Assembly (NCBI GenBank): GCA_016715285.1
Contig: JADKAO010000002.1
Location: 434,001 to 498,000, forward strand
DNA from: Actinomycetales bacterium
Lineage (GTDB): Bacteria; Actinomycetota; Actinomycetes; Actinomycetales; Dermatophilaceae
Direction: 5' to 3'
Length of the DNA: 64,000 bases
Shown: positions 36,113 through 46,340 of the stretch, piece after piece
Numbering within the stretch: position 1 is the stretch's first letter
How the letters are laid out: each line of letters starts with the position of its first letter
Program-made: the position numbers and the translations under genes
The notes under the pieces: model-generated
Database searches by the model: none
Seen by the model: only the letters and a program-made list of their open reading frames with translations
Told to the model about the DNA's origin: nothing

Positions 36113-38637
36113 GCGCTGCTCCCCTCTCTCGCCGCACCCACCACGGTCACCACGGGCAGCGTCACCACCAAGGTGAGGCCTCCGCCGATGCTGTCTTCTG
36201 CGACCAGCGTGCCACCCATCGCTTCGGTGAGCCCCCGCGCGACCGCGAGACCGAGGCCGACGCCCTCCCCACTTGGCGTGTCGCCCAACCGCTGGAACGG
36301 GACGAAGATCCGCTCGCGATCCGCTTCGGGCACTCCGGGTCCGGTGTCGCTCACCCGGATTTCGAGAGTGCGGCCGATCCGCACGGTCGTGACGGTCACC
36401 GGAGCGCTCCCGGGCTGATGGCGCAACGCGTTCTCCAGCACATTGCCGAGCACCCGCTCGAGCAACCCCGCGTCGGCCCAGGCCAGCCGCGCGTCTGCAT
36501 GGATGTCGACGTGGACTCGGTCGGGAGCCGTGAGCCCAGCAACCGCCTGAGGCACGCTCTCACCCAGATCGACCGCGCGCAGTCGCGCGACGAGCGCCCC
36601 CGCTTGCAGTCTCGACATGTCGAGCAGGTTGGCGATCAAGGTCTCGAGCCGGTCGGCAGACTCCTCGATGATCGCCTCGAGCTCGGCTTCGTCATCGTCG
36701 TCAAAGCTCACCTCGTCGCTCCGGAGGCTGCCGATCGCCGCCTTGATCGACGCAAGCGGCGTGCGCAGGTCGTGCGACACCGCCGACAGGAGCGCAGTGC
36801 GGGCCCGATTGTCCCGGGCCAGGGTCTCGGCGGTATTCGCCGACTGTTGCAGGGCGCGGCGGTGCAAGATCGCGCCCGCATGGATCGCGTATGCCGCGAA
36901 AAGGCGCTGGTGATCGGCGGCCACGCTCGCCCCTGTCAGGACGAGATCGTGAGCGTCGTCGGCTGCCTCACGCACCGCGCTGTCGTCCAGGACCAGGTCC
37001 GAGGAGAAGCTGTCCGTGGCAGCGACGATGGTTTCGGGCTCGGACTTTGTCGCGCGGCGCACGACTGCAGCCGCCTCAGCGCCAAACATGTCAACCGCTC
37101 GGCGCAACAGCAGCGCCATCTGATCGGTCGAACCGAGCAGCGTGTGCGTCAACTCCGCGAGCGCCGTCGACTCCTCTTGGGCCTCCAGCGCTTCTTCGGC
37201 CTTGCGGGCGCTGCGATGGACGACGCTCGACACGAGGCTGGCGATCCCGACGAAAGCGACCAACGCGAAGACATTTTCTGGGTCGGCGATGGTGAGGGTC
37301 TGCAGCGGCGGGGTGAAGAACCAGTTGATGAGCACCGACGACACGACGGCTGCGCCCACCGCCGGCCAGAGCCCTCCGACGAGCGCGACCAGGACCGTGA
37401 GCAAGAGGTAGACCGGGATGATGAGCGACAGTTTTGGGGTGTGCGGCAGGAGGGCGAGGAGCGGAGTGAGGACGGCCGGGCCGGCGACTCCAAGCGCGCT
37501 CCCGAGCAGGACCCGACGGGTGGGAAGCGCCCGGCGGGCCCGGAAGCGAAGGCTGCGACCGGCATACGAGTGGGTGACGACGTGGACGTCGATGTCACCC
37601 GCGTGGGCGATGATCTCGGCCCCGGACCCGCGGTGTAGGAGTTGGCTCCACCACCCGTGGCGACTCGATCCGATGACGACTTGGGACGCGTTGACGGCGC
37701 GCGCGTAGTCGAGCACAGCGGTGGCGGGGTCATCGCCGGTGACCGTGTGGAAGGTGCCTCCGAGCTCTTCGGTGAGGGTGCGCAACTCGGCGATCGACGG
37801 CAACGATGGCCCGGCGAGCCCATCGGACCGGGCGACAAACACGGCGTGCAACTCGCCGCCCGCACCCCGGCTCGCGATGCGAGCACCGCGCCGCAGCAGA
37901 GTCGCACCTTCAGGACCACCAGACACGGCGACGACGACCCGCTCCCGCGTGGGCCACGTGCCCGTGATGTCGTTGTCCTCGCGGTACCGTTCCAGCCCCT
38001 CGTCGACCCGGTCGGCCAGCCACAGCAACGCCAGCTCACGGAGGGCGCTGAGATTGCCGACCCGGAAGTAGTTGGACAGCGCGGCGTCGATCTTTTCGGC
38101 TTTGTAGATATTGCCGTGGGCCATCCGCCGACGCAGCGCCTCGGGGGACATGTCGACGAGTTCGATCTGGTCGGCGGCGCGGACGACGTGATCGGGCACG
38201 GTCTCTTGTTGCGCGATCCCGGTGATGGCCTCGACCGCGTCGTTGAGCGACTCGAGGTGCTGGATGTTGACTGTCGAGATGACGTCGATGCCGGCGGCGA
38301 GGATCTCCTCGATGTCTTGCCAGCGCTTGTGGTTCCTCGACCCGGGGGCGTTCGTGTGGGCGAGTTCGTCAACCAGCGCCACCTGAGGTCGACGGGCCAG
38401 CACCGCGTCGAGATCCATCTCGGTGAGCGTGGCACCGCGGTAGGTGAGTTCCCGGCGCGGGATCACCTCCAGACCCGCGAGCATGGCGGTGGTGTGCGGG
38501 CGCGCATGGGTCTCGCACAGCGCGACGACGACATCCGTGCCCCGGGCCACCCGCCGGGCACCCTCGGAGAGCATTGCGACGGTCTTACCGACGCCCGGCG
38601 AGGCCCCCAAGTAGATCCGCAAGCGTCCTCGCGCCAT
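36109..38637 (-). CDS. kdpD: Sensor histidine kinase KdpD
   Basis: 842 residues. The order is KdpD-type: N-terminal P-loop domain (GASPGVGKT at residues 11-19; EELAHTNAPGSRN-like block VALVDELAHTNAPGSRNHK), universal-stress-like domain about 235-360 (VVAVSGGPEGATLLRRGARI), four helices of DUF4118 about 385-490, a GAF-like region, then HisKA with the phospho-His in LSAVSHDLRTPLASIK and HATPase (NVLENALRHQPG, VSDTGPGVPE, GVGLGLAVARGL). It senses potassium or turgor and phosphorylates KdpE. It overlaps kdpE by 4 bp and is 9 bp from kdpC. Confidence 0.96.
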   Translation of the reverse strand: MARGRLRIYLGASPGVGKTVAMLSEGARRVARGTDVVVALCETHARPHTTAMLAGLEVIPRRELTYRGATLTEMDLDAVLARRPQVALVDELAHTNAPGSRNHKRWQDIEEILAAGIDVISTVNIQHLESLNDAVEAITGIAQQETVPDHVVRAADQIELVDMSPEALRRRMAHGNIYKAEKIDAALSNYFRVGNLSALRELALLWLADRVDEGLERYREDNDITGTWPTRERVVVAVSGGPEGATLLRRGARIASRGAGGELHAVFVARSDGLAGPSLPSIAELRTLTEELGGTFHTVTGDDPATAVLDYARAVNASQVVIGSSRHGWWSQLLHRGSGAEIIAHAGDIDVHVVTHSYAGRSLRFRARRALPTRRVLLGSALGVAGPAVLTPLLALLPHTPKLSLIIPVYLLLTVLVALVGGLWPAVGAAVVSSVLINWFFTPPLQTLTIADPENVFALVAFVGIASLVSSVVHRSARKAEEALEAQEESTALAELTHTLLGSTDQMALLLRRAVDMFGAEAAAVVRRATKSEPETIVAATDSFSSDLVLDDSAVREAADDAHDLVLTGASVAADHQRLFAAYAIHAGAILHRRALQQSANTAETLARDNRARTALLSAVSHDLRTPLASIKAAIGSLRSDEVSFDDDDEAELEAIIEESADRLETLIANLLDMSRLQAGALVARLRAVDLGESVPQAVAGLTAPDRVHVDIHADARLAWADAGLLERVLGNVLENALRHQPGSAPVTVTTVRIGRTLEIRVSDTGPGVPEADRERIFVPFQRLGDTPSGEGVGLGLAVARGLTEAMGGTLVAEDSIGGGLTLVVTLPVVTVVGAAREGSSA

Positions 38638-38646
38638 GCTTCATTC

Positions 38647-39228
38647 TCACCGACCGATCGCGCCGGTGGGGTCGGCGAGGTCGGCATTGAGTTCGGTCAC
38701 GTTGACCCGCTCAGTGCCGATGAACCCCAACGCGGGGTATGCCGTGTGCTTGGCGATCAGCGACCGGACAAGGCTGATCGGGAGCCCGTTTGCCTTCGCG
38801 ACGCGCATGGCCTGCCACTCGGCATACGCGGGGCTGATGTGGGGGTCGAGTCCCGACGACGACGCGGTGAGGGCGTCGGCGGGGATGGGTCCCTGTGCAT
38901 CCGGGTTCTCCGCGCGGAGGGCGGCCACGCGATCGGCGACAGCCTGAGCTTGGTCGGGTTCGTTGGGGCCGAGGTTGCTGCCACCGCTCGTGTCGCCCGC
39001 GGCGTCAGACACCGATGGTCGGGTGTGGAACCACTTGGCGTCCGTGGCGTTTTGGGCCAGCAGTGACGAGCCGACGGGCGCGCCGTTGACGACCAGGAGC
39101 GAGCCATCGGCGCGACCCGGCATGAGCCGGCCGACCGCGGTCATGCCTAGCGGGTAGAGGACGCCGAGGATGAGCGTGAGGACGAGGAGCATCTTGAGCG
39201 CCGCCAGAGCGGGCCGCACGACAGTCAT
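38647..39228 (-). CDS. kdpC: Potassium-transporting ATPase subunit C (KdpC)
   Basis: 193 residues. One N-terminal membrane helix (ALKMLLVLTLILGVLYPLGM) and the conserved motifs GSSLLAQNATDAKWFHTRPS, SGGSNLGPNEPDQAQAV, DALTASSSGLDPHISPAYAEWQ match KdpC. It bridges KdpA and KdpB in the high-affinity K+ pump. It starts 2 bp after the kdpB stop. Confidence 0.96.
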   Translation of the reverse strand: MTVVRPALAALKMLLVLTLILGVLYPLGMTAVGRLMPGRADGSLLVVNGAPVGSSLLAQNATDAKWFHTRPSVSDAAGDTSGGSNLGPNEPDQAQAVADRVAALRAENPDAQGPIPADALTASSSGLDPHISPAYAEWQAMRVAKANGLPISLVRSLIAKHTAYPALGFIGTERVNVTELNADLADPTGAIGR

Positions 39229-39230
39229 GG

Positions 39231-41333
39231 TCAGGCCAATCCGGGGATGAGGGACACGACGAGGTCGATGAGTTTGATGCCGATGAAAGGCGCGATGAGG
39301 CCGCCCACTCCATAGACGAGCAGGTTGCGGCGCAGCAGCGCGCTGGCGGCGAGCGGCCGATAGGCGACGCCCTTGAGCGACAGCGGGATGAGCGCCACGA
39401 TGATGAGGGCGTTGAAAATGACCGCCGACAACATCGCGGACGACGGGCTGTGCAGCCGCATGATGTTGAGTGCCGCCAGTCCGGGGAAGACCGTCACGAA
39501 CATCGCCGGGATGATCGCGAAGTACTTCGCGATGTCGTTGGCGATGGAGAACGTCGTGAGCGCACCGCGGGTGATGAGCAGCTGCTTGCCGATGCCGACG
39601 ATGTCAATGAGCTTGGTCGGGTCGGAGTCGAGGTCGACCATGTTGCCGGCCTCTTTGGCTGCCGAGGTGCCCGTGTTCATCGCGACGCCGACGTCGGCTT
39701 GCGCGAGTGCGGGCGCGTCGTTGGTGCCGTCACCGGCCATGGCGACGAGCCGCCCACCCGCTTGTTCGGCCTTGATGAGGCGCATCTTGTCTTCTGGCGT
39801 CGCCTCGGCGAGGAAGTCGTCGACCCCGGCTTCTTCGGCGATCGCTGCGGCCGTGAGCGGGTTGTCGCCGGTGATCATCACCGTCCGGATGCCGAGGGCG
39901 CGGAGTTGATCGAAGCGCTCGCGCATCCCCGGCTTGACGACGTCCTTGAGGAAGATGACCCCGAGCTGGCGGGGCGGCATACCTGGCTCTTGCGCGGCGA
40001 CGACAAGCGGAGTGCCACCCGCGCGACTGATCTGTGCGACCTTGTCGTCGATGTCGTGAGCCATGTGGCCGCCTTCGGCGTGGACCCACGCGGCGACCGC
40101 GGAGCCGGCGCCTTTGCGCACCCGGCTCCCGTCCGCGAGGTCGACGCCAGACATGCGGGTTTGCGCGGTGAAGGGCACGAACTCCGCTCCGTCACGGACG
40201 AGGTCGGGCGCGGAGGCGAGGTCGCCACTCAGCCCCTCCGCCAGGGCGTAGTCGACAATCGAGCGGCCTTCTGGGGTCTCGTCCGCCAACGACGAGAGGT
40301 ATGCCGCGTGGAGGAGTTCCGCACGCGTCGCGGCGCTGACGGGGAGGACGTCCGCAGCCCGGCGGTTGCCATAGGTGATGGTGCCGGTCTTGTCGAGCAG
40401 CAGCGTCGATACGTCGCCAGCTGCCTCGACAGCACGGCCCGACATCGCGAGAACATTGCGTTGGACGAGGCGGTCCATGCCGGCGATGCCGATGGCCGAC
40501 AGGAGTGCGCCGATGGTGGTGGGGATAAGGCAGACGAGGAGGGCGACCAGGACGACGAGTTCGAGGCGTTGCCCGCTGTAGATCGCCATCGGCTGCAGGG
40601 CCATCACCGCGAGGACAAAGATCAGGGTCAGCACGACGAGCAGGATCGAGAGGGCGATCTCGTTGGGGGTTTTCTGGCGGGCCGCGCCTTCGACGAGCGC
40701 GATCATCCGGTCGATGAAGGTCTCGCCGGGCTTGCTGGTGATCCGCACGACGATGCGGTCAGAGAGCACCGTGGTGCCACCAGTGACCGCGCACCGGTCA
40801 CCGCCGGACTCGCGGATGACCGGGGCTGACTCGCCGGTGATGGCCGACTCGTCCACGGTTGCGACGCCGTCGATGACGTCACCGTCGCCGGGGATGATCT
40901 GGCCAGCCTCGACAACGACACGGTCGCCGACGCGGAGGTCTTGACCGGATACCTGCTCTTCACGGTCGTCGTCGGTGAGGCGACGGGCGACGGTGTCGAC
41001 GCGGGTTTGGCGAAGCGTGGCGGCTTGCGCCTTGCCTCGACCTTCCGCAACTGCCTCGGCGAGGTTGGCGAAAATCGTTGTGGCCCAGAGCCATAGCGTG
41101 ACCGAGATCGAGAAGGCGGTCGGGTGGATGATCGACAGGATGGTCGTCAGGACCGACCCGATCCAGACGACGAAGACGACCGGTTGCCGCACGAGGTGGC
41201 GGGGGTCGAGCTTGGTGAGCGCCTGCGGGAGGCTCGCCCACGCAGTGCGCGCGAGCGACGGCCGTGGAGGTGCTGGGTTGCTGTATTTGTCGGGGACGTG
41301 GCTGTCCGCGGCCTGGGTGGTTGGAAGGGTCAT
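39231..41333 (-). CDS. kdpB: Potassium-transporting ATPase subunit B (KdpB)
   Basis: 700 residues from ATG 41333. It is a P-type ATPase: phosphorylated Asp in LLLDKTGTITYGN, TGES in ESAITGESAPVIRES, GDGTNDAPALAQADVGVAMN in the P domain, and NDIAKYFAIIPAMF in the last helices, typical of KdpB. It hydrolyses ATP to drive K+ through KdpA. The ATG overlaps the kdpA stop by 4 bp. Confidence 0.97.
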   Translation of the reverse strand: MTLPTTQAADSHVPDKYSNPAPPRPSLARTAWASLPQALTKLDPRHLVRQPVVFVVWIGSVLTTILSIIHPTAFSISVTLWLWATTIFANLAEAVAEGRGKAQAATLRQTRVDTVARRLTDDDREEQVSGQDLRVGDRVVVEAGQIIPGDGDVIDGVATVDESAITGESAPVIRESGGDRCAVTGGTTVLSDRIVVRITSKPGETFIDRMIALVEGAARQKTPNEIALSILLVVLTLIFVLAVMALQPMAIYSGQRLELVVLVALLVCLIPTTIGALLSAIGIAGMDRLVQRNVLAMSGRAVEAAGDVSTLLLDKTGTITYGNRRAADVLPVSAATRAELLHAAYLSSLADETPEGRSIVDYALAEGLSGDLASAPDLVRDGAEFVPFTAQTRMSGVDLADGSRVRKGAGSAVAAWVHAEGGHMAHDIDDKVAQISRAGGTPLVVAAQEPGMPPRQLGVIFLKDVVKPGMRERFDQLRALGIRTVMITGDNPLTAAAIAEEAGVDDFLAEATPEDKMRLIKAEQAGGRLVAMAGDGTNDAPALAQADVGVAMNTGTSAAKEAGNMVDLDSDPTKLIDIVGIGKQLLITRGALTTFSIANDIAKYFAIIPAMFVTVFPGLAALNIMRLHSPSSAMLSAVIFNALIIVALIPLSLKGVAYRPLAASALLRRNLLVYGVGGLIAPFIGIKLIDLVVSLIPGLA

Positions 41334-42976
41334 GAGAGCGCCTCCGCGATGGGCCCGAGGGCCAGTGCTGGGAAGAAGGTGAGGCCGGCCAGCACGATGA
41401 TGATCCCGATCAGCAAGACCCCGAAGAGCGGGGTGTGCGTGGGCATCGTGCCTGCAGTGGCCGGTCGGCGGTGTTGCTCCGCGAGCGACCCGGCCAGGGC
41501 GAGGGTGAAGGTGATGATCGCGAACCGCGCGACGAACATGCACAACCCGAGCGTGAGGTTGAGCCACGGCTGGTCAGCAGAGAGGCCAGCGAAGGCCGAG
41601 CCGTTGTTATTGGACGCCGACGTGAAGGCATAGAGCATCTCGCTCAACCCATGCGGTCCGCTCGCAAGGAGCGCATCACGTGCCGTCGGGAGGACGAGGG
41701 AGATCGCCGTGAAGGTGAGCACGAGCGCGGGCATGACGATGGAGGCGAGGGCGGCATACGTGATCTCGCGGCGACCGATGGTCTTGCCGAGGAGTTCGGG
41801 AGTGCGCCCCACCATGAGGCCCGAGAGGAACACCGTGATGATCGCCATCACGAGGATGCCGTAAAGCCCGGTCCCAACCCCGCCCGGTGACACCTCTCCC
41901 AGCATCATGTTGAGCATGAGGAGGCCGCCGCCGAGGGGACTGTAGCTCTCGTGCATCGAGTTGACCGCGCCGGTGGACGTGCCGGTGGTCGCGGTGCCGA
42001 AGAGCACCGACCATGCGATGCCAAACCGTTGCTCTTTGCCTTCCATCGAGCCGGTTTGCAGCGTCGCGGCAGCAGTCTCGGCCCACGCCGTGAGGAGGGC
42101 CGCGCCGGCGAAGAGGGTGCCCATGACGATCGCGACGAGCCGCCCCTGCCTACGGTCGCCGATCATCAGCCCATAGGTGCGCGTGAGCGCAAACGGGATG
42201 ATCAGGACGAGGAGGATCTCGAGCAGGTTGGTCCACGCGGTGGGGTTCTCGAAGGGGTGCGCGGAGTTGGCGTTGAAGAAGCCGCCGCCGTTGGTGCCGA
42301 GCAGCTTGATGACCTCCTGGGAGGCGACCGGCCCGCCTTGGATGGTTTGCTCACCGCCAGTGAGGGTGGTGATGACCGTTGGGGAGGCGAGGTTTTGGAT
42401 GACGCCACCGAGCATGAGCAGGATCCCGCCGACGACCGCGATCGGCAGGAGGACGCGCAGGCTGGCGCGGGTCAAGTCAACCCAGAAGTTGCCGATGGCC
42501 TGGGCCGTCGCGCGGGCGAGGCCTCGCACGAGCGCGATGGCGACCGCGATCCCGGTCGCTGCCGAGACGAAGTTCTGGACGGTCAGCCCAACCATCTGGA
42601 CGGTGTGACCGGCGCCGACCTCACCGGCATACGACTGCCAGTTGGTGTTGGTCGTGAAGCTGATCGCCGTGTTGAGCGCGGTGTGCCAGTTCTGCGAGCG
42701 GCCAAGCGACCACGGCAGCCAGCCTTGGACGAGGATGAGCAGCCAGAGGAAGGCAACTGAGGCCACCCCGAAGGCGACGACGGAGACGGCATACCGGGTC
42801 CACCGTTGTTCGCTGTCGGGGTTGACGCCTGCGGTCCGATAGATGAGGCGCTCAACGCGCCAGTGCTTGTCGTCGGTGAAGACGCGATAGAGCCACGTGC
42901 CCAGGGGGCGGCACACCACGAGAAGGATGACGCCGATCAGGCCAAGCCCGAGGACGGTCTGGAGAACCGGATGCAT
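41330..42976 (-). CDS. kdpA: Potassium-transporting ATPase subunit A (KdpA)
   Basis: 548 residues, about ten helices. It carries the four KdpA selectivity-filter-type segments, visible as TTNTNWQSYAGE, LGTNGGGFFNANSAHPFENPTAWTN, LFGTATTGTSTGAVNSMHES and SASNNNGSAFAGL. It forms the K+ channel-like part of the pump. The start is 9 bp after the kdpF stop. Confidence 0.97.
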   Translation of the reverse strand: MHPVLQTVLGLGLIGVILLVVCRPLGTWLYRVFTDDKHWRVERLIYRTAGVNPDSEQRWTRYAVSVVAFGVASVAFLWLLILVQGWLPWSLGRSQNWHTALNTAISFTTNTNWQSYAGEVGAGHTVQMVGLTVQNFVSAATGIAVAIALVRGLARATAQAIGNFWVDLTRASLRVLLPIAVVGGILLMLGGVIQNLASPTVITTLTGGEQTIQGGPVASQEVIKLLGTNGGGFFNANSAHPFENPTAWTNLLEILLVLIIPFALTRTYGLMIGDRRQGRLVAIVMGTLFAGAALLTAWAETAAATLQTGSMEGKEQRFGIAWSVLFGTATTGTSTGAVNSMHESYSPLGGGLLMLNMMLGEVSPGGVGTGLYGILVMAIITVFLSGLMVGRTPELLGKTIGRREITYAALASIVMPALVLTFTAISLVLPTARDALLASGPHGLSEMLYAFTSASNNNGSAFAGLSADQPWLNLTLGLCMFVARFAIITFTLALAGSLAEQHRRPATAGTMPTHTPLFGVLLIGIIIVLAGLTFFPALALGPIAEALS

Positions 42977-42985
42977 CTCGCCGCC

Positions 42986-43072
42986 TCAGAACCGGTCCGG
43001 GCGGACGAGCGCGTACAGGAGATAGCCGATCAGGGACAGCCCGAGGACGGCCGCCACGATGTCTTCAACCAT
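42986..43072 (-). CDS. kdpF: KdpF small membrane subunit
   Basis: 28 residues from ATG 43072: MVEDIVAAVLGLSLIGYLL then YALVRPDRF and stop TGA at 42986-42988. This is the KdpF pattern: a single helix with a C-terminal LVRPxRF-type end. KdpF stabilises the KdpABC complex. It opens the operon, 9 bp before kdpA. Too short for routine gene calling. Confidence 0.93.
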   Translation of the reverse strand: MVEDIVAAVLGLSLIGYLLYALVRPDRF

Positions 43073-43113
43073 GGTTCGAGCACAGCAGGTGCGCGGGCGG
43101 GAGGAGCGCGGGC

Positions 43114-43151
43114 TGACGGGGCGTTGACGGCGTCTTGACGCAATCCTGACG
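43114..43151 (-). promoter_or_regulatory. Candidate KdpE operator: four CGTCA repeats at 11-bp spacing
   Basis: On the plus strand TGACG occurs at 43114, 43125, 43136 and 43147, exactly 11 bp apart. On the coding (minus) strand this is CGTCA four times with 6-nt spacers, starting 42 bp upstream of the kdpF ATG. OmpR-class regulators bind tandem direct repeats with about one helical turn spacing, so KdpE is the obvious candidate (inference). Confidence 0.6.
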
Positions 43152-43214
43152 CGGGTGGCTGGGGCGGGTGGCTGGGGCGGGTGGCTGAGGCAGGCGCCGG
43201 GGTATGCCGGTGGG

Positions 43215-43586
43215 CTAGGCGAGCGTGCTTAGGATCCCGGCGAGGGCGGCGGCTTGGTCTGGGTGATCGTCCCAATAGGACTGGTCGACCTTGCGGACCT
43301 GCGCGAGGAGGTCGCCGGGGTAGAAATCGCCCTCTGCCAGTGGGTTTTTAGCGAGGGCCTCGAGCGCGATGGGCACCAGGTAGGGCAGGCCGATGCCCTG
43401 GCCAATCATGATCCGCAGCTGCTCGGGGCCGAAGTCGCGCAACGGCATACGCCGCAGTGCGGTGCACGTGCGGATGACGTAGGTGTCGTCGGGGTTGGCG
43501 TCGGGCCAGATGTCGCCTTCGAGCTGTTCGAGGGACTTGTCGGTCACTCCTGCGGACTGGCGGTCGGCGCGGCGGTCGGCGGGCAT
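43215..43586 (-). CDS. Contact-dependent growth inhibition immunity-like protein (CdiI family)
   Basis: 123 residues from ATG 43586. DKSLEQLEGDIWPDANPDDTYVIRTCTALRRMPLRDFGPEQLRIMIGQ, GIGLPYLVPIALEALAKNPLAEGDFYPGDLLAQVRKVD is the pattern that databases label CdiI immunity protein. No CdiA/toxin gene is nearby, so this is an orphan immunity or a housekeeping member of the fold. It is divergent from the CDF transporter by 45 bp. Upstream of its stop-side neighbour kdpF lies a 14-bp GGGTGGCTGGGGC repeat (about 43153-43195). Confidence 0.75.
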   Translation of the reverse strand: MPADRRADRQSAGVTDKSLEQLEGDIWPDANPDDTYVIRTCTALRRMPLRDFGPEQLRIMIGQGIGLPYLVPIALEALAKNPLAEGDFYPGDLLAQVRKVDQSYWDDHPDQAAALAGILSTLA

Positions 43587-43631
43587 AGACCTCACCTTAT
43601 GCACGGGTGTCGCCGGAACTAAGCTGCCCGC

Positions 43632-44727
<1,096 letters not shown>

Positions 44728-44735
<8 letters not shown>

Positions 44736-44819
44736 TCCACCCGATGAACCAACCGCTGCTATCGCGGCAGCAGTAGCCACGGGTCGTTTCATCGGTCAGT
44801 TCTCGCCCGGCATACCCGC
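44728..44819. repeat. Dispersed repeat element E, copy 1
   Basis: A 92-bp stretch from GGGCGTGATCCACCCGATGA to CGGCATACCCGC, about 85-90 percent identical by eye to 48289-48379 and in the same orientation. It contains a central hairpin (CCGCTGCTATCGCGGCAGCAG) and an outer inverted pair GAACC-ACCG/CGGTCAGTTC. It overlaps the last codons of the amidase (stop at 44796-44798). Confidence 0.85.
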
Positions 44820-46238
44820 TCTGGACCAGCTTCCAGCCGGAGTGGATGGGACCCCGAGCACGGCCTCGACGGCGGCTGCGATGGTGAGGAGTTCGTCGTC
44901 GGCGTCGACCATGCCGTCAAGTTCGATGCCCACCGGAAGCCCGGCCGCGGTGTGCCCCGCTGGCAGCGAGATGCCCGGGTGGCCCGCGACCCCAGCAAGA
45001 TTGGTATGCCGGATAAACGTGGGGAAGGTCGGCACCTGCACGCCCCCCAGCGCCGTCGTCTCGTCGTCCCCGATCGGCGCGGCAGGAAGCGGCACGGTCG
45101 GGAACACGAGCGCGGCCACTCCCGCGTCCGCCAGCAGCGCGGCATACCCCTGCTGGAGTCGGATGCGTCCCGCCACCAACTCCGCGTATGCCGGGTCACT
45201 CACCGGCCCGGCCAGGCACGCGTTGACGATGCCGAGGACATCGGGGGATTCGACTGCAGCGCAGACCTGTTCGACAGAGATGCCGTCTGGCTCACGAGCG
45301 AAATAGGCCGCGAGATCACGAGGGAATTCGTAAAGGCACAGCGGCAGCCCAATGGCGTCGGCGAGGTCGGAGACTTCTCGCACATCGACCTCGACGAGGG
45401 TGACGCCGGCTCGCGCGAGCAGGTCGAGAGCGGCACGGCATACCTGCTCGACCTCGGCGTCCAAGCCGGACCAGAAGGCAGTGGGGAGCCCGAGCCGCAG
45501 GTCCACGAGGTCTGCCGACCGGGCCGCCGAGGCCGACGACGCTCCAGCCTGCGAGCCGGTCGCGGCGAGCACCGCGTCCACGAGGCGGATCTCCGCGACC
45601 GAACGCGCCACCAGCCCCGCCGTGTCGCGACTGTGGGCGATCGGGATGATCCCGTCGCCGGAGTAGCGGCCCAGCGTGGGGCGGAACCCGACGATCCCGC
45701 ACAGGGCCGCCGGAATCCGGGAGCTGCCACCGGTGTCGGCGGCGAGACCGATCGGCGCGACTCCCGCAGCCACCGCAGCAGCCGTGCCGCCACTGGATCC
45801 GCCCGGAATGCGGCTGGGGTCGACGGGGTTGTGCGCCGGTCCCGTGCAGGCGTTGTTGGAGGTGATGCCGAAAGAGAGTTCATGCAGGGTGTTCTTGCCC
45901 GCGATGAACGCTCCGGCTGCGCGCAGTGCCGCGACGACTGCGGCGTCGCCCGTGGTGCGCCGCCCCAGGAGGGCGCGTGTGCCGCCGCTCGTGGGCTGGT
46001 CCCCGGTGTCGAAAATATCCTTGGCGACCACCGGGAGCCCGTGGAGCGGGCCGGGCTGGCAAACGGCGGCCCGGTCCTCAAGTCCCGAGAGGTCGGGGTC
46101 GATGAAGGTGTTGAGTTCGCGGGCCCCGTCCGCAGCCAACCGGACCGCTGACGCCACCTCGGCGAGGGTGACCTCGCCCGCTGCCACTTGGGCGAGGAGT
46201 GCGGGCGCGTTGTCGAGTCTGACGTCGCTCATCGTCAC
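44796..46238 (-). CDS. Amidase (amidase signature family)
   Basis: 480 residues. The Ser-cisSer-Lys triad is visible: Lys in LPVVAKDIFDT, cis-Ser in GGSSGGTAAAVAAG, and nucleophile Ser in LAADTGGSSRIPA. The domain runs to HPGISLPAGHTAAGLPVGIEL. It hydrolyses carboxamides; the substrate is unknown. The C-terminal GMPGEN and the stop codon lie inside repeat element E1, so the gene end has been redefined by the repeat. It lies 102 bp after the nitronate monooxygenase stop on the same strand, probably in the same module. Confidence 0.9.
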   Translation of the reverse strand: MTMSDVRLDNAPALLAQVAAGEVTLAEVASAVRLAADGARELNTFIDPDLSGLEDRAAVCQPGPLHGLPVVAKDIFDTGDQPTSGGTRALLGRRTTGDAAVVAALRAAGAFIAGKNTLHELSFGITSNNACTGPAHNPVDPSRIPGGSSGGTAAAVAAGVAPIGLAADTGGSSRIPAALCGIVGFRPTLGRYSGDGIIPIAHSRDTAGLVARSVAEIRLVDAVLAATGSQAGASSASAARSADLVDLRLGLPTAFWSGLDAEVEQVCRAALDLLARAGVTLVEVDVREVSDLADAIGLPLCLYEFPRDLAAYFAREPDGISVEQVCAAVESPDVLGIVNACLAGPVSDPAYAELVAGRIRLQQGYAALLADAGVAALVFPTVPLPAAPIGDDETTALGGVQVPTFPTFIRHTNLAGVAGHPGISLPAGHTAAGLPVGIELDGMVDADDELLTIAAAVEAVLGVPSTPAGSWSRAGMPGEN

Positions 46239-46340
46239 TGCTCCAATGCTCGCTGGATGGGGGCTTTCGGGACGGGAGCCTCGCGGACCCCGGCGCCCAC
46301 TGCCCTCCTGGGCGTATGCCGTGTGGCCGCGCCGGGATGG

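Noticed and set aside
36418..39066. Two long plus-strand frames opposite kdpD and kdpC
   Set aside because: Shadows of the kdp genes with His/Arg/Gly-rich content and no motif.
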